DNA from: Omphalotus guepiniiformis
Taxonomy: Eukaryota; Basidiomycota; Agaricomycetes; Agaricales; Omphalotaceae
NCBI GenBank assembly: GCA_028554645.1
Contig: JAQOOI010000074.1
Span: 310,001 to 374,000 of the forward strand
DNA: 64,000 nt
Direction: 5' to 3'
Below are positions 10,251 through 22,740 of the stretch, in pieces. Position numbers and translations under genes: made by a program. Numbering within the stretch: position 1 is the first letter of the stretch; every line of letters starts with the position of its first letter. Under the pieces are notes generated by a model, which saw only the letters and a list, made by a program, of their open reading frames with translations, was not told the DNA's origin and did not search any database.

Positions 10251-13200
10251 TTACGCGACAATACCTACGATTGGGCTGAGCCAACTTTCATAGTCTGCCT
10301 CATTAGACGGATCACCTGCTACTCTCAGCGCTCTCACCAGAAACTTATAGCTCCCGTCTGGTATCACCGTCCCGTTCGAGAAGGTGGGTGTATCGAAAGC
10401 AAACTCGAAAAACGTACTGTCAATCTAAGTTGATAATTAGTTCGTCAGAGGCTAGAGCCAGAAAAACAGGGTGGTGGACGCTTACATCATTGTTGCGAGT
10501 GACATGGTCGATCTCCATCAATGGTCCGATTGTTCTTACACGAGAAAAAGAACCACCAGGTTGATGTGGGAAAGTAAGGAATGGCTCTGGCGAAGCTCTA
10601 GTGTTTAGAGTAGGTTTGAATGTGGTGTTCGGGTCTACAAGATCTACTCGGAATACTGGCGTCCCGAATGCCAACCGAAAGAGATTATCAGCACAATCAA
10701 AATGACGCTGTGTATCCCGAGGCGTACCGAAAGAGTAGAGTTGGGAAATCGCCGGTTGTCTGGTCGAAGGTGTAGTTTGTGGGGCTGACCTGGATGTTTC
10801 CAGCGGAGTCGAGTATCGCAGGAGTAGACACCCCAAAAAACGCATCCGTATTGTCGACGACCTGCTTATCGATCAAAGAAGCTGCGAGTCCGATGTAGCT
10901 GACATGAAGTTTCTCAACTTCATTGGCAATTTGGATGAAGCCAGAGTACAGGGGAAAGCTGGTCGCGTCGACTCCAGAAGGTGGTGTGAAACGCGCCGTA
11001 ATGGTTTCGGTTTCACCAGGTCGAACAGTGAAAGAGCTTCTGCTCAGAGTCACAGTGGCGTGATCGCTCGTGAATGGAACAGGTCCATCTGCGGGGAAGA
11101 TGGTTCCCTGGCAAAGACAATTTCAGGTAAATGGTACAATGTCCGTCGTACTGGCCGCTTACAGGAGAAACCGTGATCGCAGTACCCGCAGGCACATGCC
11201 TGAGGGTATATGTCTTTGCAGCGCTTCCTATGTTCTTGACTGTGAAAGTATGTCTAACAATCAAATAAGCATCGGAAGCCCGAATAAAACATGGAGGCGC
11301 CACGTACACCCCATTGAAATGAGCTGTATCGTTCAGAATCAGTTCCCCTGGTGACACTATCGTTGTTGCATGAATCGCATCGAAGACATTGATGAGACCT
11401 GCGCCTTGTTGCGTGACGGTCTGGAGAGGATCTCCATCGGTCAGACTGGACGGAATCGTCATAGCAGTTGTTTGGAATAGTGTTCGAGCCGTACTTGTCA
11501 CTGCAGAAGATTTCCCTTTTACAGACAACAGCAAAGCTGAACTTCCAGCCAGGAATGGTGTAGCCACTGGTAACCCGGCGGTGTCAATTGAAGGATTTTT
11601 TTTCAAGATAGGAAAGCGTACTGGAGGTTCCAGACTCAATTCCATAGGATCCTAGAGGGACGGCAAAGTTGACAATCTATATGAAGTCGCTTCAGGTGAT
11701 TCAATTGAAATAGGAATCTCGTCAACGTACATGTTCCCTCCTGGCGCGGCAATAGCAGGTTTGAAAAAGAAATCGTCTGAAGGACCGTAGCTGTAAATAC
11801 AAGATTGAACGATGTGAGTCAAGGGACGCGCGGTATATTCACCTGCTAAACGACGACACGAGCCCACCCGTCGAAGTGTCAGGGACTTGAACCAGTCCAC
11901 CGGTCTGAGGAAACGAGAGCGCGATAGAAACGCCGGTGACAAATTCAGAGACAAGCTAACGCGCAATTGTGAGTTATATTTTAAGTAATGAAAATTCTAA
12001 CTGACAAATTCACCGTCGGCTGCTTGAATTAAGGAGGCATTGAAATTGCCAACATCAATAGGATTGAAACCGCTGCCATTACTGTTCGAGAGTAGATAAT
12101 CAGGCATTGTGATCGACACTTCCAAGGGGTACTGACTCGTATATAAGTGCAAAATTGCCGCCCTTCGCAGCAACATTGGTCAATTTCTGAACCTGTAATC
12201 GAGTTTGAGATTTTTGGCATTACAGAATGTACGCAGGAAGATTCTCACGAAAGTACAAGTTCCTCGGCGGATGATCTTCATTTGAATTTACTATCGCATC
12301 TTCTTGGAGAGTGCAAAACAACTCACGACGACAAACCCTGACAGGTCTGGCGTACTGTCAGGCAGGGGATCGCAAGCATCGTCAATGACGGTAGTATCGT
12401 TAGAGGTAGGGAAAATAGGCAGCGGTCCTGTAATTGTGAAGGGGAAAAGCTGGAAGTAGTCAATTGGAGCGTGAGAAGCGCCTTCAACAGTTGCAGACTG
12501 CATAGCAACAGCTATGCTAACAACGATTAAGGGGGAGTAGTAAGAACACCTAGTCGCAACAGTATGAGAAGAGATCTCACTTATCTACGCTCGCTACGGA
12601 TATAACATCGATACCGTTCCCTGGGCTGGATGTATACCAAGATCCTGAAGCACCCTAACAGCAAAATACATCAGTCAACCTCATTGCCCATAAGAAAACA
12701 CACGGTACTTGCATCGTTTCCGGCAGCGATAGTGACAATCTTACCCATGGAAGCAATTCGACTGGCTACCACAGAGGCGGTAGATTCAGTCCAACCATCC
12801 GCGCCACCGAGGGATAAGGTTAGGATATCTTGGCCATCCTGAACGCCCATGAGTAGTGCATCAATGATTACTACCAACATGATCATTAGCTCTTTAGTTT
12901 CTAAAAATTAAGTTAGATGCCTTTAAAACTGACTGTCATCTGTAACAAAACCAGTGCACCCAAAAATTCTATAGGACGATATTGAAGCGGAAAACGCGAC
13001 ACCGCTGATATTAAAAGGGTTCGCCAACGGATCAGCACCAATGATACCCTGCTTCGTGATGAGGAACGTTTGAAAGGTGGAATGTGCAGAATGGGTATTT
13101 ACCGCTACGTGCGTGCCGTGGCCTACAGACGCGAAACATACCAGATTCAAAAACATTGCTTTTTCGGGTTGCGGACGCAACTCACCATTACATTGGTCTA

Positions 13201-14304
13201 GCGGGTCGGGGTCAGGCACTGGAGTGTTGCTTCCTGTCCGCAGTATGTCGCATAAGCTCCACTTCAATGCAGAAGCTAGAGATAGGCAGGCCTACACACC
13301 GTCGTAATCATCGCCGACTAGGTCAAAACCACCGATAACTTTGTGTCCAGGGCCGAATCCTCCGCCGAGTGCCGGGTGAGTATAGTCGATTCCTAGGAAC
13401 AAGTCAAAACCGATTTAGTGCGTTTCTCTTGGTTAGTTACCTGTGTCGAGTCTACAACTTCAAGTTGCGGTGACTATGTTTTTAACCCGCGATGTGAGAA
13501 CACTCACATTCCAATCTTGATGCCAGCGCCGGTAATATTTTCGGCATGCAATTTGTCGACTCCCTGTTGAGCAAGAGGTGACAAGAGATGACTCAATGAT
13601 AAAGCTTGCTTTGACCGGCATTCATCGTACACGTACAGTCATAGTATGCGTGGACTCGGAATCGGGTGGGATTGCGGGGTCATCGAGACCAGTCACCACA
13701 TGGACATTTATCGGCCTTAATGTATGCATGTTGAGCAATTAGACAGAAAGAGATGTACGAAGGCATCACTCACTCGGGTATCGAGAGTTTGCGTACAGGA
13801 CGGATTGCCTTTACACCAGATATACTTGCTAAGATGCTTACATCCTATGGTTTATCCATGAGTCGCAGACTGGCAGAACAAGAATTGGACATACTTGCGC
13901 ACTCTAAAACCATACATTCAGCAAGCACTGGATCAAAACATGTAAAGAACTAACCGTCAGCGTCACCGCAGCACCTACAAAGACGCCTGCATGATGAAAT
14001 TCCTTATCCACCTGAAAGCTCACGCGCTCACGCCTCGAACTTTGAGATCGTCAAGGACGCGTTTGTTCAGCTATGTAAAAGGTCACAATCGAAATCGAGC
14101 TAGTTCATGAAACAACCCTCGTACCGATTTTCTTTCAATCTGGTTAGAGGGAATTTCTGATACGCTTTCTACTTCAACAATATAACGATTGTTGACAGTA
14201 GGTAGAACTGTCACCCTCTTTACATCCGGCAAGGAGCCAGATGCTGAAGTCTGATAGCTACACCAAAGTAGAACCACATATACGAGAGCATAGGCAGACT
14301 TCAT
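10251..14304 (-). CDS. Subtilisin-like serine protease (S8, Vpr/minor extracellular type), copy 2
   Basis: Secreted endopeptidase. The start at 14304 (MKSAYALVYVVLLW) gives a signal peptide, then an I9-like propeptide (NNRYIVEVESVSE; FQVDKEFHHAGVFVGAA). The Asp motif [16 protein letters not shown] is assembled from three exons; the middle one (13441-13451) is only 11 nt. The His motif GHGTHVA is followed by the oxyanion-region strand DILTLSLGGADGW. IVTIAAGND is joined to GASGSWYTSSPGNG by a GC-AG intron (12655-12712). A PA-like insert (NFALIYTSQYPLEVSITMP) follows, then the Ser motif SGTS joined to MATPFLAGSSALL across an intron. The C-terminal Fn3-like region ends DYESWLSPIVGIVA at 10251. 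Near 11665 the canonical splice reads out of frame by one base, so the gene may be lightly broken or use a weak donor. Confidence 0.82.
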
Positions 14305-14792
14305 GGTCAAAGAAGACGCAGAACAATCCGTAACTGGATCCACGAAGCATCACTTTATATATGACTGTTCATGTTCGACTCTAAGATAGGTCTATTCCTG
14401 TCCATGTGGAGATTCATTCCATGCGAACGAGATGTTGATATTGGATAAAGCCAAGACAAGGAATTATCAGAAAGGGGTGGGATCACTTCGAAAGCTACCA
14501 TCGACGCATCATATTGTGAATAACGAGCTTTATCTTGAGACGCGAATACAGCCTGCAGTGAGAAACGGGCAGCAAGATTGACCTACAGGTCTTCTCTTCA
14601 TCCGCAATGGAATAGGAATCCAGAAGCACTTATCAATTTGTCGAAGAAATTTCGTGCTGATAGTCTGACAAAAATGGTTCAGTCAATGCTACAGAACAGA
14701 TGGTGGAAAGAAATGAGTTGTATTGGCGCACGTGGACGAACCGTGGACTCTTTATGATCATAACGCGGGCGTCCGCGACGCAATTGTTAACC
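14305..14792. promoter_or_regulatory. Divergent promoter region, subtilisin copy 2 / muskelin
   Basis: Non-coding stretch between two divergent start codons. Besides the protease TATA-like box I see no further element. The muskelin ATG has a good context (ACCATGG). Confidence 0.4.
14353..14361 (-). promoter_or_regulatory. Putative TATA box (TATATAAAG) of subtilisin copy 2
   Basis: TATATAAAG on the minus strand, roughly 50 nt before the ATG at 14304; position conserved with copy 1. Confidence 0.5.
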
Positions 14793-17700
14793 ATGGACAC
14801 GCCGTCCGAAGCAACCTCGGTTTCTCTGCGTTACTCGATTGCTGCATATTCATCATACAGCGGGAACTATCTTCCTGAGAACATTCTAGTCGATGATCCC
14901 AGCGATACAGCCAGTCGATGGAGTACCTCTGTGCAGCCCAACTCCAGCCATTGGATTCTTCTTCGACTGGAAACACTCGCCGTACTGAGTTGCGTGTCTT
15001 ACTTTTGCTTCCACGAGCTCCCACTGATTATTTATCTATAGAAAGTATCACCTTTGGCAAGGTGTGTAGCTCGCGTCTATCCTGTATTTCTGAAGCTTTG
15101 TTCAGTGTCCTGAGCATAGCTTTACAAATGTGAGTTGTGCTCCTGGTGCGACCCTAATGTGGCTCTCACGTACTTATTCAGCGCATCCTTGTAACATGAA
15201 AGAGTTCAAGATCTTGGTCGGTATGACCCCCGGACATATGACTGAGGTGGTGCAAGCCTCCTTGAAGAACGACGCCATACCGGAAAGCTTTTCCATCAGA
15301 TACACTAATAATGCCGGTCTTCACTTCCCTACTCGCTATGTCAAGATCGAACCGCTATCGTGAGATTCTTTTCCTCACCCTCAGATGTTGCCTGCAATGT
15401 TTTCTGGGACAGTGTCCACGCCAAAGACTACAATACATCTATCTGGCATGTTTCTATGACTGGTATTGCAGACGAGGCTTATGTCGAAGAAGTGAGGAAA
15501 GGCTATGACCGAGTGAGTAATCCGTCTTATCTTCATGCTCAAATCGTTGATCTAAGAGCGCCTTTAGTTTCGTGAAGCTCAAGTCCTTCAGCATGTCCTC
15601 AAGTACCTACGACAACGTCGACTCTTCACTCCTTATAACTCGATACTTTCTCGTTCCGGTCTTCAGGCCGAACATCCTTTGGTCAGCGAGCTTCACAAAC
15701 GCGTCGTTCTCGAAGGCGATTGGGAAAAGGCAGAACAACTTTTGGTTGAAATGTCTGATGCTGGCCTTTTCAACGACTACCTTCAATCATGTCAGTCTTA
15801 CGCCGCCTGGGAACAGATACGTGATACAGATGCGAACGGTGATGTTCCTGCCGCTCGCGGAGGTCACGCAATGTGCATTGATCACCAGAATAATTTGATT
15901 TACATGTTCGGTGGATGGGACGGTCAGAAAAGCTTGGATGATTTCTGGGTGTACCATATCAAGGCACAGAGATGGCGCCTTCTCACTAGCAGTACATCAC
16001 GCGAGCGGAATGCCCCTGGACCTAGGTCATGCCACAAGATGGTATATGACGCGAAAACTAACAGCATATACGTGCTTGGGAGACTGAGCGACTCGGATGA
16101 TCTAAAACCAAAGCAAGATAGCGGTCCTCGAGATGCAACACCCACCTTGAATTCTAAAACTATCAGTTCTGAGTTTTACAGGTATCATCTCGAATCTGGG
16201 AAATGGGATTCGCTGGACACTTCTGTGTGTATGATTTTCATGACAAACATAGCTTATCTGACCGAATGAAATAGTCTCGTGGTCCTCCGGTTATCTTTGA
16301 CCACCAGATGGCTATGGACAGCGAAGCCCAAGTCCTGTACGTGTTTGGAGGAAGGGTTGTGGGCGGTGGACTGGGTTATTCGGGATTTTATAGCTATGAT
16401 GTGCGACTGGCCAAATGGAGACTGTTGCAGTAAGTCTGTCTCTCCTTTGCTCTTAAAAACAGACTGTAATTGCTTCGTTTGCGTCAGGCCCGCAGAGGAC
16501 GGTAGCCATGCTCCTGGAATAATACCTTCACGATACGGTGTGTTTATGTGATTCACGCTATCGCTATCTACTCAAAATGGTGCTTTGCAGGTCACTCGAT
16601 GGTGTTAGAACCTTCCACACGAAAACTATACATCTTTGCTGGGCAAAGAGATCCGAACTATTTATCCGACATGTACGTTTACGATATTGCTAGCAATGTA
16701 GCAACAGAACTTTTCTCCAATTTTACCTCCGCCGGAGGACCCGAAGCATGTTTCACGCAGCGAGCAGTCATCGACCCGGTTCTGCACGAAATTTACGTGT
16801 GAGTGAATTGCCACATTCCTCGGTGTTTTCCTGACGCCTTGAATTTACGTTTTCAATGGATTGATCAGAAATCAACAATCAGGTTCGACGACTGACTTGC
16901 CGTATGATCCATCGAGTTGGCTCTATCATTATCATCCGCGGCCAGGAAAGTGGACTCGAATCCTGCCTAAATCTTTGGACGAGGAACTAAAGTCCACGGA
17001 GACCAGGAGACCATCGCCGAGGTTTGCACATCAAGTGGTATACGATTCAAGTTCCAAAACCGTCTACTTGCATGGAGGAAATTCGGGTCCACCTGGTCCT
17101 TTGGAGCGGCAGTCGTTGGATGGAGATACAGCCGAAGCTCGTCGCAAAGAAAATAAAGAAGAGACGGAGAAGTACAAGAGATTAGACGATTTCTGGAAGA
17201 TGACATTAATACGGTCAGTCTCAATATGTCATGAGAAAGCCCTTCAACTTAAGAAACACGTGTAGACCCTCGCCAAACGAGATTATACGACGTGCGACTT
17301 ATCGTATCCGACAACAACAGTGAGTTCATTGCAGTCATTAAAAGTCGCATACTCACGATGCCGTAGCTTCAAGGAAATGTGCGAAAAGGAGCCAGCAATC
17401 AAGGCACTCACTTATTTGCAAACTGTAGTATCCAGCGTTGTGGATCATGATGATGCAAAGGAGACAGAAGTTTTCAGGTCCCTGTTAACTCATCTCCTTG
17501 CTCACTCATCACCGGCTTCCCCCACTACACCTCTTAGTCCGGAGAATGTCGAATCACACAACGATCTGAGCTACACTGCACAGGAAGACGGTTCGATGGA
17601 TACTAGAGAATGGACTGGCGATGATTTGAGGGGAACACCACAACCGGTAGAGGGTGTTGATCTCGAGCATTTGCAAGCTGGTGAAGACTTGTACGAGCGA

Positions 17701-17850
17701 GAACTGAGGACAGTTGGGGAGCCGTTATCTCAAGGAAAGTTCCAGCAGCGGAACGAGGTATTTGAGAGTATATTGGATTTCATCTCCAAGGACGCAAAAC
17801 AACCTTCTGGTAGTTTGTTGGACATGGTTGATATTATGGACTGCACTTAG
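14793..17850 (+). CDS. Muskelin homolog (discoidin-like, LisH/CTLH, kelch repeats)
   Basis: Muskelin is a kelch protein that associates with the GID/CTLH ubiquitin ligase; this is its fungal ortholog by domain order. The N-terminal discoidin-like domain has YSSYSGNYLPENILVDDP and SRWSTSVQPNSSHWILLRLE. Rebuilding ITFGKLYKSHPCNMKEFKIL needs a 20-nt exon (15042-15061) and a 10-nt exon (15120-15129); this matches the family block ITFGKxxKxHxCNLKKFKV. CTLH-like helices follow (ELHKRVVLEGDWEKAEQLL), then kelch blades (RGGHAMCIDHQNNLIYMFGG, CHKMVYDAKTNSIYVLGR, GHSMVLEPSTRKLYIFAGQR, RFAHQVVYDSSSKTVYLHGG). The C-terminal part has SFKEMCEKEPAIKALTYLQT and ends at 17850. About 10 or more short introns. 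No break seen. Confidence 0.9.
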
Positions 17851-18138
17851 GATAGGATGTAACTCTCTTGTACTTTATCCATTTTCCCTTGCATGGATGT
17901 GTATTACTTTCATATTTCATGTAGCTTGGAATACGTAGACTGTATTGTACAGAATTAGAACACCAGTACTTGATGTCGTCGCGGGTCCCGAGGTACGAGA
18001 CCCAACCTAGTGTCAGGCCTAGTAGAGCGTATCCAACGTCTAGTTCTAAATTTATACTGTAGGTGCATCCAGACTTACCATAAGCCTCGGAAGCAAATAA
18101 CTAAATTACCTCGAGTATCATTTCAAATCATTAGATGG

Positions 18139-18771
18139 TCATTCGTCAAGGTTAATAGCACTCCCAAACTTAGCGTAAAGAGTTACTTTTAATTTCTTCA
18201 TCTCTGTCTCGCACTCTTCTGCCGACGCGGAAAGAGCTGAGAACCTGGAATCGATGTCGGCTTGATCCTTCTCTAAGCGGTTGAGTGCACGGGAGTGGGT
18301 CATATGTAGGAACGCCTCGCCGACTTTGTATCTGTGAACGATCCGGGGAATTTCAGTGTCTGCGAGCAAAGAGAGGTTTGAGCACATATAGTACAAGTTC
18401 ATCCTCATCTGCGAGCTCTAACTCAGTAGATAGATCGTCGAGAGCCTCTTTTTCTTGCTGAAGTTGAAGTCGTATTAGCACCTAGTATATCAAGAGCAGA
18501 ACTACTTGACCTTGATTTCTTCCAGCTTGGCCTCTATTCCTTTTATCCGTGTATTCAACTTGGAAAAAGTGTTGATGCGTTGCTGATCCTCTAGAAGAGC
18601 CAACAGTTCCACACCGAATCAGTCCTGTGTCCAGTGGGCTTGCATCGTGATATCAGACGAACCCCAGGTCACTTCAGCGGCATCCTCGTTCTCTTTTTCT
18701 TGATCTAGCTACAATCTTTTAGAGAGACTGGTGCAATCTCCAGCATTGATAGGACACCATACCATTCGCAT
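18139..18771 (-). CDS. GIM3: Prefoldin subunit 4
   Basis: Beta-type subunit of the prefoldin hexamer, which hands unfolded actin and tubulin to the CCT chaperonin in the cytosol. The first coding exon is only 9 nt (MRM), joined to LDQEKENEDAAEVTW. A second intron gives the family block EDQQRINTFSKLNTRIKGIE. The last exon has YKVGEAFLHMTHSRALNRLE and ends KVTLYAKFGSAINLDE, the hallmark C-terminal end of PFD4. N- and C-terminal coiled-coil helices flank the hairpin. It is convergent with the muskelin gene and divergent from the S1P lyase gene. Confidence 0.9.
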
Positions 18772-18937
18772 TTCGTAGCTTTGACCAGAGTGACTGAGGA
18801 TGACGGGTTAGGGTTGAAAATCTCACGTCATTTTCATGTGAGATGTGTCCCGGGCCGAGTGATTCCGAAATGGCAACCGTCAGCTCGTTCATTTCTCAGT
18901 TCTGGTTCGGAAGCTTACCTCTTGACCTGAGGCCACC
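18772..18937. promoter_or_regulatory. Short bidirectional promoter, prefoldin 4 / S1P lyase
   Basis: Only 166 nt separate the two divergent start codons, so both genes must share promoter space. No TATA box is evident. Confidence 0.55.
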
Positions 18938-21545
18938 ATGTCCACCGTGAAAAAGGTCACCGACACTGTATCAAGAGCACTTTTACAAAGACAATCGCTT
19001 TTCGAAAGTGCCAAGACTCTACTGTTTATCTACGTCCTATTCACTCAATCGGTCAAGGCGCAGCGTCACCTCCGAGCTCGAGGAATTGCCACGACGTGCA
19101 AGGAGATTTATACATGGTTATCTCAGGTATTGTCTTTTCTCACTTGCTTCGAGACACCCTTCGTGATCCGATTATCTCAGCGTGTCATATTCCTGCTACT
19201 AAGGCTTCCGGCTGCTCAAGCGAAAGTCAAGACCGAGATGGATAAGGCTAGACTAGATATCGAAACCAGTCTCGTCCCAAAGGGCCCTGATGTTGTCCGA
19301 CATCTTTCGCTTCCTGCCGAAGGGCAGTCCTTGGAATGGATATTGGCGGAAATGGACAAAATGGACAACGAATTGGTGGGTCATTCGGACTGGAAGCGGG
19401 GGAAGATATCAGGCGCCGTGTATCGTGCGTTATGGCGCGTTATTATCTTATGTAGCACTAACAGTATCAATAGATGGCGGGGATGACTTGGAGAAGGTCA
19501 TCGTCGCGGCTTACCAGCACTATATCGTGTCTAACCCTCTTCACCCGAGCGTGTTCCCCGCCGTTCGCAAGATGGAAGCTGAAATTGTCTCTATGTGCCT
19601 TCGGTTGTACAACAATCCAGCTGGAGCAGGCACTATGACTTCTGGCGGCACAGAGTCTATTATCATGGCTGTGAAGACATATCGAGACTGGGCCCGAGCT
19701 GTGAAGGGGATCACAGAGCCTGAGATGTATGTTTACCGTTCTTTTCACGCTCTAAACACAGTTTGGACTTGTCAACCAGGGTGGTACCAGCGACTGCACA
19801 TGCTGCCTTTGACAAAGGCGCCGCTTACCTGAAGATCAAGGTGCATACCATCCCTGTTGATCCTGTGACGCGTAAAGCCAATCTCAAGCGCGTCAAGAGA
19901 GCGATGTAAGTTCACTTCTGCCTTTACTCACAGCCTGCTAAGTAGTTAATTGTTTTCAGAAACTCCAATACCATAATGGTATGACTCATCTAGACCTCGG
20001 ACAATTCTCGGATCTGCTCGCGTCTAACTCCCATACTTTCAGCTTGTTGGTTCGTGCATCAACTTTCCAGATGGTAATCAGGACGATATTGTCGCTCTTG
20101 GAGCTCTTGCAGCCTCACACAAGATTGGATTGCATGTAGACTGTTGTTTGGGAAGCTTCATCGTACCATACCTCGAGAAAGCTGGTTTAGCGGATGGTTC
20201 GAACGGTAAATACAAATTGGAACCGTTTGATTTTCGGGTGAAAGGCGTTACAAGCATCAGCTGCGATACCCACAAAGTAAGAAGCTTTCTTGTTCTTTTA
20301 ACAGTGCGGAAGCTGATGCATGCTGTAGTACGGATTCGCACCGAAGGTAATTTATCAAAGCTATTTTATGAGTTCTTTCAAGTAATTTCTTTACAGGGCA
20401 CTTCGGTGGTAATGTACAAAGATGCGGAACTAAGAAAGTATCAGTACTATGTTTATCCTGACTGGACAGGTTTGTGATCTGGATCGTTATTGATCAAGGC
20501 GCACTAATAACTTGCAGGCGGCGTCTATGCGAGCCCAAGTTTGTCTGGGTCTAGGTATGCGATATGTTTTCTGATGCTCGGGTCCGTGCATTAGTTGACA
20601 GGCTGTATCAAAGACCGGGTGCTCTCATCGCGGGGACATGGGCTGCTATGCAATATATGGGTGACGAGTATGGATTTTGCCTGACAGTTCTCCGAAGAGG
20701 CTTATAACCTATGGCTATTTACAGAGGATATTTGGAGTCCTGCCGTTCAATCGTAACCTCCGCAAGAACAATTGCCGATACTATCGCGTCGACAATACCA
20801 GAACTCTACATTTTGGGGTCACCCCCAGCTTCGGTCGTCGCCTTCGGTTCGAAGCACCCGAAGGTGAACATTCTGGAAGTTGGAGACAAGATGTCGCAAA
20901 GAGGGTGGCATCTTAACGCATTGAGTGGACCCCCGGCTCTGCATATTGCTTGCACCGTGAGTAACAGAACATGTTGGTAAGTTTGTTGACGCTAATCATA
21001 GCGCGTGGTTCTCGTCGGCATCTCCCTTGCCTGTTCGGTGTCTTTCTCAACATCGCTTTACGATCACTCGCGCCTTTTTCTGGGGTCGTTATGCAGAGAC
21101 TGACAATAACGGCGGTGGATACCCTTATTGCTGACTTGAAAGATGCCATAAATGAAGCGAAAGTGAACCCGTCTGGGAAGGGCACCATGGTTGCACTATA
21201 CGGTGAGTGCCTCGTTTCGTCTTTTTCTCCTTTTTTCAGTCGTTCCTCTTCATGATCGCCACATATACTGAGATTGGGTTCCTTGATGAACTCTATACTC
21301 TGCTTCTATTTCTTTCACTTGCCATATTCTGGATTCTTCTGAACTTCGTTTGTTCTCCTTCACTTATATTTCTGCTATTTCGTATCCTTTTACTCAACTG
21401 CACTCCTCTTTCATGTGCTGATTATTGCGAATTCCTCTTTGTGACATGACACACCTTTGTAGGCTTGGGCAATTCTAGTGCCGTGGGCCCCTCGATGGTC
21501 AGTCAAATGGCAACGGCGTTCTTGGACACAATGTACAAGGCGTGA
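18938..21545 (+). CDS. DPL1: Sphingosine-1-phosphate lyase
   Basis: PLP-dependent ER enzyme that cleaves phosphorylated long-chain bases to a fatty aldehyde and phosphoethanolamine. The start MSTVKKVTDTVSRAL is followed by an N-terminal membrane anchor (TLLFIYVLFTQSVKA). Then come GHSDWKRGKISGAVY, NPLHPSVFPAVRKMEAEIVS, the TMTSGGTESIIMAVKTYRDW block and LHVDCCLGSFIVPYLEKAG. The PLP-lysine motif is CDTHK, followed by YGFAPK encoded by an 18-nt exon (20329-20346), then GTSVVMYKDAELRKYQYYV. MGDE is joined to GYLESCRSIV by a GTATGG intron. The C-terminal end is GNSSAVGPSMVSQMATAFLD with stop at 21545. Apparently intact. Confidence 0.93.
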
Positions 21546-22740
21546 CGCGCAGCAATGGAAGTGAAAGCGCCAGGCAATCAGAGAAGGTGAAATCATGATA
21601 CAAGTGGCGCTCCTCTGCTTCTATATGCAAGAATGTCATCTCCCGCGGCGTTAGCAAACATATGGGTACTAGTTTGGTAGTAGCATCTTCGTAAGGGATC
21701 TACACAACAGTTGAATATACAGCTGTCATTTTCTAGTGATATTATTCGATGGAAAGTGTGCGGAAGCATATGCCAATCACATGGCGTTGATGTTGATAGG
21801 CCAAGGCTCTCAGACTCCAAGGTTCCCTCACCACCGTTATCAGCAACGTAAAGATTTAAGAGAGAGGAGAGCCATGGACATCGTGTTGCGCGGCTCTCGT
21901 CGTCTAAGTAAACGCGTGTGTATATGCTATCGGTTTCCAGAGATATCTTACGTGGCAAATACCTAGACTGTAGGTTCCAGACAAACTACAGCTCATAGAG
22001 CGTTTATGGCTGGACAGCAAACACTCTGGATCTGCTCGGATACTGTATATGTCAAATGTTGGTTTGTTGGATTGAGGCACAGCTCGGAACAATTTTTCGA
22101 CAAGATGATGATCACGATCGAGGTTAGCAAACTATATATACATATATATAATTTCTCCGACCAAGAAAGTAGATGTTAGATCGAAAGCTTGTACCTTCAG
22201 AACAAAACCAGTATGAGACTAATATGAAACTGCTAGCACTGGAAACAGTGTTAGGCCCAGGCGGTTTGATTGTTCTTAAGAAACAAGACAGAAATGAGTA
22301 AAATAGACAAATTGGCGCCTAGGGTCGAGGGCTCTGCGGTGCGCAAACGTGCCCGGACCGGATAGCGATGGGTCATCGATTAGCAGAAATATTACATAAG
22401 TTCTATACATGGACATAACATTGGCTACATCCGGACCTGATAAGAATTATTCTGCCGGATTCGATTTACCAGTCATTTTTTTTGTATGTGACGGACTCGG
22501 ACAAAAGGCTCGTCTCCACTTGCACCCCTTCATCTCCCTTCTCATCTTCCTCCCTTGCTTTCTTTTACCTTCTTCTTCTCTCCCAGCCTTTAAAGGCTTC
22601 CATTCTAACCACCAGCCTGCTCTGCAGGTTTCAGGTCTAGTTCAAATCCAGATTGCTTGGCGGGTAAGAAAGAGACCCCTGTCTACGCTCGATCCTTTTC
22701 AGGTACTAACCGTTCATCTGGCAGTTCACCCTTTAAAATT
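21546..22740. other. Intergenic / promoter of the arrestin gene
   Basis: About 1.2 kb with no supported gene. The minus-strand open frame at 21593-21958 has no domain or exon partner. The last 200 nt are strongly pyrimidine-rich (runs of CT around 22530-22600), as is common just upstream of basidiomycete transcription starts. A short AT-repeat tract is at 22135-22150. Confidence 0.45.

Noticed and set aside
21593..21958. 121-codon minus-strand frame downstream of S1P lyase
   Set aside because: No domain, no splice partner and unlikely residue composition; treated as chance.
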